From Persephonella sp. (lineage in GTDB: Bacteria; Aquificota; Aquificia; Aquificales; Hydrogenothermaceae): a stretch of 48,321 nucleotides of DNA. The notes beneath the pieces were generated by a model, which was not told the origin of the DNA, searched no databases, and was given only the letters and a program-made list of their open reading frames with translations. How positions within the stretch are numbered: position 1 is the stretch's first letter; each line of letters begins with the position of its first letter. Below are positions 8,196-17,507 of the stretch, one piece after another. The position numbers and the translations under genes were made by a program. The stretch is from the NCBI GenBank assembly GCA_027028005.1, contig JALVKE010000318.1, positions 1-48,321 on the forward strand, in the 5' to 3' direction.

Positions 8196-8777
8196 TTACT
8201 TTTCAATCTCGCCAGTTAAATACATCTCAATAATCTTACATAGAGTATGTTCTAGCGTTAGATGAACCTCCTGAATTCTAGCTGTGCTGCTATGCCTTAC
8301 AATAAATGCTTTATCAACAATATTCTTTAGTTTCCCACCATCCTTTCCTAAAAAACCTACAGTAAAAATCCCCATCTCTTTGGCTTTTTCAACAGCCTTT
8401 ATAACATTCTCAGAGTTTCCACTAGTTGATATGCCAACTAAAATGTCCCCTTTTTCCCCTAGAGCTTCAACCTGTCTTGAAAAGACCTTATCAAACCCAT
8501 AATCATTTCCAATGGCAGTTAAGGCAGAAGTATCTGTTGTTAAAGCTATAGCAGGAAAAGCCCTTCTCTCTTTTTCAAATCTTCCAACAATCTCAGCTGC
8601 AAAATGCTGACTGTCTGCAGCACTACCACCATTTCCACATATTAAAATCTTATATCCAGCTTCTAATCTTTTCCCCATCAGTATTCCAAGGTTAACAATA
8701 GCTTCTGCATACTCTTCAACAAACGCTCTTTTTAAAGAAGCACTTTCATCAAAAACATCCATAACTAAATCAACCAT
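8196..8777 (-). CDS. gmhA: Phosphoheptose isomerase
   Basis: GmhA converts sedoheptulose 7-phosphate to D-glycero-D-manno-heptose 7-phosphate, the first step to the heptose of the lipopolysaccharide core. The 193-residue protein is a single SIS domain with the family-specific loop [16 protein letters not shown] (about residues 47-62), followed by [20 protein letters not shown], the phosphate-binding [11 protein letters not shown], and EVHLTLEH, which holds the catalytic histidine. AGGAGGG lies six bases before the ATG at 8777. The gene stands alone on the minus strand between two plus-strand blocks. It implies a lipopolysaccharide-bearing outer membrane. Confidence 0.96.
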   Translation of the reverse strand: MVDLVMDVFDESASLKRAFVEEYAEAIVNLGILMGKRLEAGYKILICGNGGSAADSQHFAAEIVGRFEKERRAFPAIALTTDTSALTAIGNDYGFDKVFSRQVEALGEKGDILVGISTSGNSENVIKAVEKAKEMGIFTVGFLGKDGGKLKNIVDKAFIVRHSSTARIQEVHLTLEHTLCKIIEMYLTGEIEK

Positions 8778-8858
8778 TTTAGCCCTCCTATTTCCTGAAA
8801 ATTTCGCTAAAATTTTATAAAATTTGCGATTACAAAATAAAACTCCTTTGGAGATAAA

Positions 8859-10616
8859 ATGTTAAGAATTCTCACAGAGTTTATTAATATGTTAAAAGCT
8901 ATTGTTTTTATAATTATTCTTTTTTTACCTATCTACTTTATTACACCTTCAAATGAAAATGCAAATAAAGATGTAATAAAAAAAGTAAATCCAGAAACGT
9001 TTAGAATAGAGATAGGAAAAGAGGGTGGAGTTCTACATAGAGCATTAGCAGGAGATGCCAAAACATTCAATCCTGTAATGGCACAGGAAACAACATCAAC
9101 TGCTGTAATAGGAGTTTTATTTAACGGTCTTACAAAAATAAATGTAAAAACGCTTCTTCCTGAGCCAGACCTTGCAGAAAAATGGGAAGTAGACAAAACA
9201 GGAACAAGATGGAGATTTTATTTAAGAAAAGATGCTAAATGGTTTGATGGTAAATCGGTAACCGCTGATGATGTTGTTTTTACATATAATCAGATATACT
9301 ACAACCCAGATATTCCCTCATCGTCAAAGGATATTCTTACAGTAGAGGGAAAAAAGTTTATTGTAAAAAAGATAGATAAACATACTGTTGAATTTGTTAT
9401 TCCAAAGCCATTTGCTCCATTTTTGCAGGCTGTTGGGCAACCTATACTACCAAAACATGTTTTAGAAGAGACTGTTAAGAATAAAACCTTTACATCAACA
9501 TGGGGAATAAACACTCCCCCAGAAAAACTTATAGGAACAGGCCCATACAGACTAAAAAAGTATGTTATAGGACAGTTTGCTGAATATGAGAGAAATCCAT
9601 ACTACTGGGAAAAAGATCCAGTTGGGCAGAAAATTCCTTACATTCCAAATATAAAAGCTCAGATTATTGGAGATCCAGATGTTAGACTTGTTAAGTTTCT
9701 AACAGGGGAAACAGATTACTACGGCGTTAGAGCATCTGATCTTACTGAGCTTGTTCCAAAGGCAAAAGAGAAAGACTTTACCATTTATAACTTAGGGGCA
9801 ACACCATCAACACTTTTTGTTGTTTTTAACCAGAATCCAAAAGCACCTATACCAAAATACAAGTTAAAATGGTTTCAAAACACAAAGTTTCGTCAGGCTA
9901 TATCCTATGCAACAGATAGAAAAGGTATCATAAATATTGCCTACAATGGGTTAGCTTACCCTATATATACTGCTGTAACTCCCGCTAATAGAAGACTTTT
10001 TGATGAAAATTACTATCCAAAGTATCCATTTAATCTGAAAAAGGCAAAACAGCTTCTTCTGTCTATAGGATTTCATGAAGGGGAAGATGGATATCTATAC
10101 GATAAAGAAGGACATAAACTTTCCTTTACTCTCATAACAAACTCAGGAAACAAAGAAAGGGAAATAATAGGAAACATTCTAAAAGATGATCTAAAAAAGA
10201 TAGGTATAGAGGTTAACTTTCAGGCAATAGATTTTAATAACCTTGTAACAAGACTTATGTCAAACTATGACTGGGAAGCAGTTATTATAGGATTGACAGG
10301 AAGTATGGATCCTTACTTTGGACAGAATGTATGGCTTTCTTCAGGACATCTGCATATGTGGTATCCAAATCAGAAAAAACCAGCAACAAAGTGGGAAGCA
10401 AAGATAGATGAACTTTTCCAAAAGGCAGCAGTGGAACTAGACCCTAAAAAAAGAGATGAGCTTTATAAAAAAGCTTTTAAGATTATAGGAGAGCAGCAAC
10501 CTATGATTTTTATAGCAGCTCCTGAAGAACTTTTAGCTGTAAAAAATAAATTAAGAAATGTGTTCCCTACTGTATGGGGATGGTATAAAGAAAATTATGT
10601 ATATATAAAGGAATAG
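8859..10616 (+). CDS. Oligopeptide-type ABC transporter substrate-binding protein (SBP family 5)
   Basis: This 585-residue protein is an extracellular solute-binding protein of family 5 (DppA/OppA type). It has a hydrophobic N-terminal segment (about residues 11-29) that acts as a signal or anchor, and no lipobox cysteine is evident. The mature protein shows the family landmarks: [65 protein letters not shown] and [11 protein letters not shown]. It probably binds a peptide or another small ligand in the periplasm. No permease or ATPase genes are adjacent. Instead it heads a compact run of small unknown genes, so it may work with permeases encoded elsewhere or have a different role. GGAG lies seven bases before the ATG. 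Confidence 0.92.
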   Translation: MLRILTEFINMLKAIVFIIILFLPIYFITPSNENANKDVIKKVNPETFRIEIGKEGGVLHRALAGDAKTFNPVMAQETTSTAVIGVLFNGLTKINVKTLLPEPDLAEKWEVDKTGTRWRFYLRKDAKWFDGKSVTADDVVFTYNQIYYNPDIPSSSKDILTVEGKKFIVKKIDKHTVEFVIPKPFAPFLQAVGQPILPKHVLEETVKNKTFTSTWGINTPPEKLIGTGPYRLKKYVIGQFAEYERNPYYWEKDPVGQKIPYIPNIKAQIIGDPDVRLVKFLTGETDYYGVRASDLTELVPKAKEKDFTIYNLGATPSTLFVVFNQNPKAPIPKYKLKWFQNTKFRQAISYATDRKGIINIAYNGLAYPIYTAVTPANRRLFDENYYPKYPFNLKKAKQLLLSIGFHEGEDGYLYDKEGHKLSFTLITNSGNKEREIIGNILKDDLKKIGIEVNFQAIDFNNLVTRLMSNYDWEAVIIGLTGSMDPYFGQNVWLSSGHLHMWYPNQKKPATKWEAKIDELFQKAAVELDPKKRDELYKKAFKIIGEQQPMIFIAAPEELLAVKNKLRNVFPTVWGWYKENYVYIKE

Positions 10617-10626
10617 CGGAGGAGAG

Positions 10627-11529
10627 ATGAGAAGGAGTTCTTTAGGATTTGTTTTTTTACTACTATCAATTTTCTATCTTTCTAGAGGAGAAATAGAGGT
10701 AAATCCTCTGTATCTTAATGAAGGGTTAACAGAAAATCAGATAACTAATATAAGACTGTACACAACAAGAGCAGAAAACCTTGTGCTTGATGCTTATAAA
10801 TCTTTAACTCATAGAAAGATACGTTGGAGGGAGACAGATAAATACCTTAAAGCAGCCCTATTCTTTCTAAATGAGGCAAAACAGTATTCACCTTCGTATC
10901 TTGTAAAAAGACAACTTGAAGCTATATCTAAAAGAATAGATCTTTATCCCGGTGAGGATTACTCAGATGATCTAAAAAGTTTGTATATATATATTGAAGA
11001 GATATCAGGTAACCTTGATAACTATGATGAAATAAAAGCTCTTTTACTTGAGATAATACAAAATGCAGAAATGAGACAGAACAACTATGTTAGAGATAAG
11101 ATAGAAATTCTCAGTGATAGAATAAAGATAAAACTTATAGATACACCTATAAATGAAGCTCAAAATCTTATAGGTATAGCTAAAGATCATCTTCAGGCTA
11201 GGAACTATAAAAAAACAAAACAAGCGTTAGAATTAGCTTTAGAGCCTCTTATAAAAATATCCTTTAGAGATTATCTTTATGTAGCCCTTGTTAGAGAGTA
11301 TATATACAAAGCTTACTTAACGTACAATTATGATCAGGTTATTTCCTTAAAATATGTAGACTCAGCTTTAATAGCTATCAATAAGGCTTATTACGTTGCT
11401 ATACCAGAGGACAAAGAACTTATAACAAAGATAAGAAAAATGATTAGAAAACTTCCAGGTATATTTGATAATAAGGAGGAAGCCGAAAAGTTATTTACTG
11501 ATATAATAGGTTTACTTCGCATTATGTAA
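10627..11529 (+). CDS. Exported helical protein, unknown (faintly YfdX-like)
   Basis: This 300-residue protein has a signal peptide (about residues 1-21, FVFLLLSIFYLSRG), and the rest is predicted almost all alpha-helical, with repeated Ala/Leu/Lys helices. Segments such as AKDHLQARNYKKTKQALELA and KYVDSALIAINKAYYVA resemble the helix pairs of YfdX or TPR-like proteins, but I cannot assign it firmly. It starts 10 bases after the solute-binding protein, with GGAGGAG just before the ATG. It is followed 11 bases later by another exported small protein. The arrangement suggests a periplasmic partner or scaffold for its neighbours. Confidence 0.75.
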   Translation: MRRSSLGFVFLLLSIFYLSRGEIEVNPLYLNEGLTENQITNIRLYTTRAENLVLDAYKSLTHRKIRWRETDKYLKAALFFLNEAKQYSPSYLVKRQLEAISKRIDLYPGEDYSDDLKSLYIYIEEISGNLDNYDEIKALLLEIIQNAEMRQNNYVRDKIEILSDRIKIKLIDTPINEAQNLIGIAKDHLQARNYKKTKQALELALEPLIKISFRDYLYVALVREYIYKAYLTYNYDQVISLKYVDSALIAINKAYYVAIPEDKELITKIRKMIRKLPGIFDNKEEAEKLFTDIIGLLRIM

Positions 11530-11540
11530 GGAGGTTAGTT

Positions 11541-11888
11541 ATGAAAAAAATAATATTAGCTTTTGCTCTTATTATAAGTGTTTTCACAACAAGAAGTTTT
11601 GCTCTAGATGGAGAGATTATATTTAAAGATGCAATGTATGGGGCGGCAATTGGTGGACTAGCAGGTGGGGCTTTATACCTTGTAGATAGTAATGACTTTG
11701 GAGCAAAGTTTGGTATTGGTGTATTTTTAGGTTTACTAGCAGGTGCAGCTTTAGGAGTATACGAGTCTGAAGGAGCATTTGTTCAGATAGATAATGGAAA
11801 GGTAAAATTAGCTATGCCAGATATAAAATTTGAGAAAAATGAGCTTGATACATTTACAAAAGTAAATATTCTAGGAGCTAAGTTCTAA
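11541..11888 (+). CDS. Small exported glycine-zipper protein, unknown function
   Basis: The 115-residue product begins with a signal peptide (about residues 1-21, MKKIILAFALIISVFTTRSFA). Two glycine- and alanine-rich hydrophobic stretches follow, YGAAIGGLAGGALYL and LGLLAGAALGVY, spaced like a glycine-zipper hairpin that could insert in or pack against a membrane. The C-terminal third is polar. GGAGG lies eight bases ahead of the ATG. Its TAA stop overlaps the next ATG (TAATG), so translation of the two is coupled. Glycine-zipper proteins of this size are often envelope proteins, but the actual function is unknown. Confidence 0.72.
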   Translation: MKKIILAFALIISVFTTRSFALDGEIIFKDAMYGAAIGGLAGGALYLVDSNDFGAKFGIGVFLGLLAGAALGVYESEGAFVQIDNGKVKLAMPDIKFEKNELDTFTKVNILGAKF

Positions 11889-12181
11889 TGCTTTCAAAGG
11901 AACTCGAAGAAAAGCTTTCTAATCCCCCAAGAAAAGGTGTAAATTTAGTCGTAAAAGTAGATCCTAAAAAACTAAACTTTATATCTATGGTTGTAGATGG
12001 ACATGGAAGAATAGCACTTCCTAGAACAAGAAGTGGAAAACAGGGTATATTGGACTTTTTAACCTCTCCAGACTGTGTAGACGATTTACTTCTTATTTTG
12101 GAAAACATTAAGAAAGAGTATGATCCAACACTAGAAATAATAAAAGACTTAGGAGATAACTGGTTAGAAGCGGTAACGTAA
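11888..12181 (+). CDS. Small cytoplasmic protein, DUF4911-like
   Basis: The 97-residue protein has no signal peptide. The core reads VVKVDPKKLNFISMVVDGHG, then RIALPRTRSGKQGILDFLTS, and then a helix DLLLILENIKKEYD. This beta-alpha pattern, VDP-(K/E)-x-hydrophobic followed by a short hydrophobic strand with R-T, resembles the DUF4911 family as I remember it, and its biochemical role is not known. Its start codon overlaps the stop of the upstream glycine-zipper gene, so it belongs to the 8859-12181 transcription unit. The rel gene follows after 57 bases. Confidence 0.65.
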   Translation: MLSKELEEKLSNPPRKGVNLVVKVDPKKLNFISMVVDGHGRIALPRTRSGKQGILDFLTSPDCVDDLLLILENIKKEYDPTLEIIKDLGDNWLEAVT

Positions 12182-12238
12182 ATGTTGAAAAAAGCAATTT
12201 TTGTCTTAGTTTAATCATCAAAAAAGCGAGTATTTATC

Positions 12239-14389
12239 ATGGCTAGCGTAGCTGAAAAATCAATAGAGGATTTAATAAATAAGGTTTCTTATCTTTCAGA
12301 AGAAGATAAGGAGGAGATAAAAGAGGCAGCTGAATATATAATTAAAAAGCATGAAGGCCAGTTTAGAAAATCTGGTGAACCTTACTACATACATCCAATA
12401 GAAGCATCAAAGATATTAGCAGATCTGAAGTTAGACAAAACAACTATAGTTTCAGGTCTTTTACACGATGTTGTTGAAGATACAGATACCACTTTAGATG
12501 AGATTGCTGAAAAGTTTGGAAGTGATATAGCACTGATAGTGGATGGTGTTACAAAAATAGGAAAGTATAAGTTTACAAGTAAAGAAGAGGCAGAAGCTGA
12601 AAACTTCCGTAAAATGCTTGTTTCAATGGCTAAAGACATAAGGGTGATACTTGTAAAACTTGCAGATAGATTACACAACGTTAGAACCCTTCAGTATCTT
12701 CCTGAATACAAGCAAAAAAGAATAGCAAAGGAAACCCTTGATATATATGCACCTTTAGCAGCTAGATTAGGTCTATGGAAGATTAAAAGTGAACTAGAAG
12801 ATACATCTTTTAAGTTTTTCAATCCTGAGGAGTATAAGAGAATAACAACCTATATAGCCCAGTCAAAAGAGGCTCAGGAAAAATTCTTAAGGGAAGAGGT
12901 TGTTCCAAAGATAAAAGAAATTTTAGAGAAACACGGTATAAAAGCTGATATTCAGTATAGAACAAAACATATATATAGTATCTATGAAAAAACTATAAGA
13001 AAGAACATAAGTTTAGGGGATATTTATGATATCTACGGTATAAGAATTTTAGTAAATGATATCAAAGACTGTTATCTAACCCTTGGTATTATCCACTCTC
13101 TCTGGCCACCAGTACCTGGAAGATTTAAAGATTATATATCTCTTCCTAAATCAAATATGTATCAGGCTCTTCATACAACAGTTATAACAGAAAAGGGAAA
13201 GTTTGTTGAAATTCAGATAAAAACATACGATATGCACAAAGTAGCTGAGGAAGGTATTGCTGCCCACTGGAGATATAAAGGGGGAAAATATCTATCAGAT
13301 AAAGATCTAAAATCGTTTACATGGCTTAGAAATATTTTAGAGTCTTTAAAAGAAGAGAAATCAAAAGAAGTCATATCTTCTATTAAGCATGATATAGCAA
13401 GTGATGAAATTTTTGTTTTTACTCCAAAAGGGGATCTAATAAAACTTCCTGTAGGAGCTACCCCTGTAGATTTTGCATACTACATACACACGCAGGTAGG
13501 ACATAAAACAGCAGGGGCAAAGGTAAATGGCAGAATAGTTCCATTAGACACAAAGCTAAAAAATGGAGATGTTGTAGAGATAATAACAGCAAAGGTAAAT
13601 AAACCTAGTAGAGACTGGCTAAAGTTTGTAGTTACTACAAAAGCAAAAACCCATATAAAACAGTATCTTGCAAAGCAGGAGAGAAAAAGACTTTTAAAGT
13701 TTGGAGAGAAACTTTTAAATAAGTTTCTAAAAAAAGTTGATAAGACTGTTCAATCTTTAACAGAAGAAGATAAGAAAAAACTGTTAGAAAGATTTAACTT
13801 CAAAAACTTTGATGATTTTTTAATAGCTGTTGGTGAAGGAAAGATATCTCCTCAAAAGATTGTAAGAACATTAAGGGGAGAACAAGAAAAGTCAAAAACA
13901 GAAAAATCTTCATCTCAATCAAATGTGAAAGAAGCTGTTGTAGAAGTTGATGGTCTTTCTAATATCTTAACTTCTATAGCGAAATGTTGTTGTCCTATTC
14001 CTGGAGATGAGATTGTAGGAATAATACTAAAAGGAAAAGGCATATCTATACACTCTAAAGAATGTCCAAATATAAAAAACATTTTAGAGAATGAACCTGA
14101 TAGAGTTATTCTTGCTGAATGGAAAAAAGAAAATCTAAAACCTATATTTCCTGTAAATATAAGGGTTGTATCTCAAGATAAACCTGGGTTACTTGCCGAG
14201 ATGTCTGCAGCAATTGCAAGCACAAAAACAAATATATCTAGTGCAAAAATAAGAACTAGAAGAGATGGAAAAGCTGTTAATGATTTTAAGGTAAATGTAA
14301 AAGATATTGAACATTTAAATAAGATCATAAACAACCTGAAGAAAGTTAAAGGTGTAGACAGCGTAAGTAGAATCTGTTTTAGAAAATAA
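12239..14389 (+). CDS. rel: Bifunctional (p)ppGpp synthetase/hydrolase
   Basis: Rel makes and degrades the alarmones ppGpp and pppGpp. Domains run in the standard long-RSH order over 716 residues. The HD hydrolase (about residues 45-150) carries HDVVEDTD and KLADRLHNVRTL, both expected for an active hydrolase. The synthetase (about residues 240-350) carries RFKDYISLP and NMYQALHTTV, the RFKD form being typical of bifunctional enzymes. The TGS domain (about residues 385-450) contains DFAYYIHTQVGH. A zinc-finger region AKCCCPIPGDEIVG lies near residue 580 and an ACT/RRM domain occupies about residues 640-716. The ribosome site is weak. It follows an unrelated block of small genes with a 57-base gap. 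Confidence 0.97.
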   Translation: MASVAEKSIEDLINKVSYLSEEDKEEIKEAAEYIIKKHEGQFRKSGEPYYIHPIEASKILADLKLDKTTIVSGLLHDVVEDTDTTLDEIAEKFGSDIALIVDGVTKIGKYKFTSKEEAEAENFRKMLVSMAKDIRVILVKLADRLHNVRTLQYLPEYKQKRIAKETLDIYAPLAARLGLWKIKSELEDTSFKFFNPEEYKRITTYIAQSKEAQEKFLREEVVPKIKEILEKHGIKADIQYRTKHIYSIYEKTIRKNISLGDIYDIYGIRILVNDIKDCYLTLGIIHSLWPPVPGRFKDYISLPKSNMYQALHTTVITEKGKFVEIQIKTYDMHKVAEEGIAAHWRYKGGKYLSDKDLKSFTWLRNILESLKEEKSKEVISSIKHDIASDEIFVFTPKGDLIKLPVGATPVDFAYYIHTQVGHKTAGAKVNGRIVPLDTKLKNGDVVEIITAKVNKPSRDWLKFVVTTKAKTHIKQYLAKQERKRLLKFGEKLLNKFLKKVDKTVQSLTEEDKKKLLERFNFKNFDDFLIAVGEGKISPQKIVRTLRGEQEKSKTEKSSSQSNVKEAVVEVDGLSNILTSIAKCCCPIPGDEIVGIILKGKGISIHSKECPNIKNILENEPDRVILAEWKKENLKPIFPVNIRVVSQDKPGLLAEMSAAIASTKTNISSAKIRTRRDGKAVNDFKVNVKDIEHLNKIINNLKKVKGVDSVSRICFRK

Positions 14390-14505
14390 AGTTATGTAAT
14401 TATAATTAACAAAACGTAAAAAAACTTGAAACTTATTTGCGTTTGTAGTATAAATAAAGTTAACAGTATAATAAATATTTGTTATTAGCTTATTATTAAA
14501 ACTTA

Positions 14506-14522
14506 GGGAGGGAGAGGGGGAG
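14506..14522 (+). other. G-rich purine tract (C-rich tail on the minus-strand transcript)
   Basis: The plus strand reads GGGAGGGAGAGGGGGAG in otherwise very AT-rich DNA. It lies just past the stop of the minus-strand repeat-protein gene, so that transcript would end in a pyrimidine run rich in C. C-rich, G-poor tails are the kind of sequence Rho loads on, and no hairpin terminator is seen for this gene. On the plus strand, three G-runs are present but a fourth is lacking for a standard quadruplex. Confidence 0.4.
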
Positions 14523-14525
14523 CCT

Positions 14526-15116
14526 TTATTTTAGGTATTTTAAAGCCTTTTCAAGGTCCCTCTCTAAATTTTTCAAAATATATATAAGCTCATCTTCATC
14601 AAAATCCCTTGATATCTTTTCTTTTTTCTCAAAGTCGTATATAAAGAAAATCTCTTCTCCATAACTTCCAACAACATATTTAGAAACTCCAATTAATGCT
14701 CCAGCTATAACAGAAGATTTAAAATCAGGTGTCAGTTTCTCCCCTGTTTCTATGTTGTATAGGGCAAATGTTTTATCTTTCTTTCCCCAAAAGTAAGGAC
14801 TTTCTCCTGTTAAAGTGCCTCTATCTCTAATCTTATCAAACCAGTCTGTTACCTGCCCTTCTAATGTAAAAATAGCTTCTTTACCTTCTTTTGTTCCTCT
14901 AAAGTAAGGAGATTGTCCCTTTACAAGCCCCAAAGGAGATATCCAATCAAAAAGCTGTGAAACCTGTTCTCCTTCCCTGTTATAGATAGCCCATTTAACT
15001 TTTTTTAAATCCTTTAAAGGATTTTCTTTGTCTAACGGCTCTGTTGTTGCAATAAAATACTCACTTTCCCCTTTTGGAAGTCCTTCTTTAAAGTAATATG
15101 TAAATCTTTCAAACAT
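14526..15116 (-). CDS. Four-repeat beta protein of unknown function (WG-repeat-like)
   Basis: This 196-residue protein has no signal peptide and I do not recognise it as a family. It is built from about four imperfect repeats of 40-45 residues. Each opens with G-x-x-x-G-x-S-x-Y-F/V, as in GLPKGESEYF, GLVKGQSPYF, GTLTGESPYF and GALIGVSKYV. A K-x-x-A/W-I/F-Y/T-N/D strand with a G-E/K turn follows, as in WAIYNREGEQV, AIFTLEGQVT and FALYNIETGEKL. This pattern suggests a small propeller or beta-solenoid related in style to WG/KWG repeats. A helical Glu/Lys-rich tail closes it. It stands alone on the minus strand, convergent with rel. Confidence 0.75.
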   Translation of the reverse strand: MFERFTYYFKEGLPKGESEYFIATTEPLDKENPLKDLKKVKWAIYNREGEQVSQLFDWISPLGLVKGQSPYFRGTKEGKEAIFTLEGQVTDWFDKIRDRGTLTGESPYFWGKKDKTFALYNIETGEKLTPDFKSSVIAGALIGVSKYVVGSYGEEIFFIYDFEKKEKISRDFDEDELIYILKNLERDLEKALKYLK

Positions 15117-15273
15117 CTTTCTCTCCGAAAATTTTTATACATAATAGACCTTTTTAGGAATGTGTTATATGAGCTCTTTCATTGAATAATATTATCCAAA
15201 TATAACCAAAATCATTTTTACCTATCTTTCCTGTTTATAAAATGTTTTTCAAAACAAAAATCGGAGGTAAAAG

Positions 15274-15603
15274 ATGGCTTCAGAATTTAAACATGTATTT
15301 GTCTGTCTTCAAAGAAAACCACCTGGTATGCCTTCCTGTGGCGCCAATGGTTCAGAGCAAGTTTTCCAAAAATTTCAGGAAGAACTTATGATGAAAAATT
15401 TATTTGATAAAATGGCAGTAACACCAACAGGTTGTATGGGACCATGTATGATGGGACCAACTGTTGTTGTTTATCCAGATGCAGTGTGGTATGGAAATGT
15501 TAAACCTGAAGATGTTCCTGAAATAGTAGAAAAACACATCTTAGGTGGACAACCTGTTGAAAGACTAGTTACATCTGTAGGAAAACCACCAGGAATGTTT
15601 TAA
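15274..15603 (+). CDS. Thioredoxin-like [2Fe-2S] ferredoxin (Aquifex type)
   Basis: The 109-residue protein closely matches, from memory, the thioredoxin-fold ferredoxin of Aquifex aeolicus. The shared features are the opening EFKHVFVC, VTPTGCMGPCMMGP, VVVYPDAVWYG-VKPEDV, and the terminal GKPPGMF. Cluster cysteines are Cys11, Cys22, Cys54 and Cys58, the expected spacing for the 2Fe-2S site. These proteins are soluble electron carriers of uncertain partner. GGAGG lies eight bases before the ATG, and a strong terminator follows the stop at once. It appears monocistronic. The high similarity is one of the best taxonomic clues in the window. Confidence 0.95.
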   Translation: MASEFKHVFVCLQRKPPGMPSCGANGSEQVFQKFQEELMMKNLFDKMAVTPTGCMGPCMMGPTVVVYPDAVWYGNVKPEDVPEIVEKHILGGQPVERLVTSVGKPPGMF

Positions 15604-15607
15604 TATT

Positions 15608-15630
15608 TACACGGGCTTTTTGCCCGTGTA
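15608..15630 (+). terminator. Intrinsic terminator of the ferredoxin gene
   Basis: TACACGGGC pairs perfectly with GCCCGTGTA across a five-T loop, giving a nine-base-pair stem four bases after the ferredoxin stop. ATTTCT follows. The stem is far more GC-rich than its surroundings. Confidence 0.88.
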
Positions 15631-15698
15631 TTTCTCTAACTATTAAAACTGATGATAGTTTACTGAACTTGATTAAAATCCATAAATAGTGGCTATTA

Positions 15699-16688
15699 TT
15701 AGGCAGTTTTCAATAAAACTTTTTCCTCTGATTTTCCAAGTTCCTCTTTAATTGCATTTAATATTTTTTCTTTTACCTCTTTTTCACTTCCCTTTAGCCT
15801 ACAACCGGCAGCATCTTTATGACCACCACCACCAAGTTTTCTGGCTATTTGCTGAACATTTACCTTACCTTTTCCCCTTAGGGATACTCTCCACGTTTCT
15901 TTATCAGGTTTCTGTATCATAATAAATGCAACTTCTACTCCCTCTACACCTCTAGCAAAGTTTACAAAACCTTCTGTTTCTTCCTCTTCTGCACCTGTTT
16001 TATCTAAAAACTCCCTTCTAACAGTAAGAAAAGCCACTTTTCCATTTTCATGAAATTCAAGAGTAGATAAAACTTCTTTTAAAAGAAATATTGTGCTAGG
16101 CTTATTCCTCTCAAATATCATTGTTGACATATAGTTTGGATCAACACCTTTTTCAACTAAAAACTCCGCAAATGCAAATGTTTCTTTATTAACGTTGTTA
16201 TATCTAAAAGAACCTGTGTCAGTTAACAAACCTGCATATAAGCACATTGCTATGTCTTTGTCTATTGCATCTTCATCCCAGTATCTTAATATTCTTCCTA
16301 AAACTGTTGTTGTAGATGGAGCATAAGGGTCTACATAATCGTATATACTCTCTACATTTCCACCAATATGGTGGTCTATTCTTATTATTTCCTTCGCTTT
16401 TATATCTGCACCGGCTCTAAAACTTCCTGCAGCATCTACCAAAATAGCTAAATCAAATTCTTCATCTAAAGGAAGTTTTTTTATATCGTGAGCGTTAGGC
16501 AGAAAATCGTATATATGAGGAAGTGGATCTTTCATAGCACATGTAACATTTTTTCCTTTCTTCCTTAGAAAGGAACATAAGGCAAGCATACTTCCAATTC
16601 CATCTCCATCTGGATTTTCATGTGTGAAAATGAGTATTTTTCCATTTTCCCTCTTCAACCTTTCTACTATAGGTATAACGTAGTTCAT
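15699..16688 (-). CDS. nrnA: DHH-family phosphoesterase (oligoribonuclease / pAp phosphatase NrnA type)
   Basis: The protein cuts short RNA oligonucleotides and probably dephosphorylates pAp. It has the two-domain DHH/DHHA1 layout over 329 residues. Metal-binding motifs are HENPDGDGIGS near residue 24, the Asp of LVDAAGS near residue 86, the name-giving DHH in RIDHHIGG near residue 106, and DTGSFRYNN near residue 156. The C-terminal DHHA1 domain closes with GGGGHKDAAGCRL. The usual third motif VDxG reads VDAAG here, with Asp kept. AGGAGG lies seven bases before the ATG. It stands alone between the ferredoxin and nth. RecJ-like roles are unlikely given the short length. Confidence 0.92.
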   Translation of the reverse strand: MNYVIPIVERLKRENGKILIFTHENPDGDGIGSMLALCSFLRKKGKNVTCAMKDPLPHIYDFLPNAHDIKKLPLDEEFDLAILVDAAGSFRAGADIKAKEIIRIDHHIGGNVESIYDYVDPYAPSTTTVLGRILRYWDEDAIDKDIAMCLYAGLLTDTGSFRYNNVNKETFAFAEFLVEKGVDPNYMSTMIFERNKPSTIFLLKEVLSTLEFHENGKVAFLTVRREFLDKTGAEEEETEGFVNFARGVEGVEVAFIMIQKPDKETWRVSLRGKGKVNVQQIARKLGGGGHKDAAGCRLKGSEKEVKEKILNAIKEELGKSEEKVLLKTA

Positions 16689-16812
16689 CTTTATTCCTCC
16701 TAAACTACAACTTACTTCAGCAACAAAATCAACAAACTATTATGTTTCTTTCTAAAAAACTGTTTATTACAAAAATCATTGAACTGTTTTTCATAAAAGA
16801 AAACTCATTGCT

Positions 16813-17499
16813 TTAAAGATTTTTCTTGTCATAAGGACATATATCTAAAAGATAACACTCCTTACATTTTGGATTTTTAGCAGTACATATATACCTTCCA
16901 AATAGAACTAAAGCATTTGATATGTAAGCCCAATTCTCTTTAGAGAAAAATTTTGCAAGATCCTGTTCTATCTTTTCTGGATCATCGTGACAGGTAAGTC
17001 CTAGTCTTTTACTAACCCTTTTTACGTGTGTATCAACAACAATTGCAGGTTTGCCAAATCCATTAACAAGAATCACTGATGCAGTTTTCCTTCCAATTCC
17101 TGGAAGCTTAACTAACTCTTCTAATGTATCTGGAACCTTTCCATTGTATCTCTCAACAAGTATTCTAGATATCTCTTTTAATCTTTCTGCTTTCTTTCTA
17201 TAAAAGTTTATAGGCTTTAAAATTTCATAAAGATCTTCTATAGGAGCATTTGCAAGAGCTTCTGGCGTTGGGTATTTTTCAAAAAGTTTTGGTGTAACTT
17301 CATTTACCTTTTTATCTGTTGTTTGAGCTGATAAAAGTACTGCAACTAATAGCTCAAAAACATTTTTAAATTTAAGCTCAGTTTTAGCCTCAGGGAAATG
17401 TTTTTTTAACCTTTCTATTAACTCTTTTTCTGTAAAAGGAGGTTTTACATCTTCACACTTTTTTTTCTTTTTCTTTTCTAGTGTCTTCTTCTTTACCAT
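16813..17499 (-). CDS. nth: Endonuclease III (DNA glycosylase/AP lyase)
   Basis: Nth removes oxidised pyrimidines and cleaves the abasic site. The helix-hairpin-helix LPGIGRKTASVILVNGF, with the catalytic Lys, lies near residue 135, and the catalytic Asp is in VVDTHVKRVSKRLGL. The [4Fe-4S] cluster uses the C-terminal C-x6-C-x2-C-x5-C set (CTAKNPKC-KEC-YLLDIC). At 228 residues it is slightly longer than usual because of a Lys-rich N-terminal tail (KKKTLEKKKKKK) that may add DNA affinity. It starts eight bases after the stop of the 5'-3' exonuclease gene, and AGAGGT precedes the ATG, so the two repair genes form a likely operon. Confidence 0.97.
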   Translation of the reverse strand: MVKKKTLEKKKKKKCEDVKPPFTEKELIERLKKHFPEAKTELKFKNVFELLVAVLLSAQTTDKKVNEVTPKLFEKYPTPEALANAPIEDLYEILKPINFYRKKAERLKEISRILVERYNGKVPDTLEELVKLPGIGRKTASVILVNGFGKPAIVVDTHVKRVSKRLGLTCHDDPEKIEQDLAKFFSKENWAYISNALVLFGRYICTAKNPKCKECYLLDICPYDKKNL

Positions 17500-17507
17500 T
17501 TTTACCT

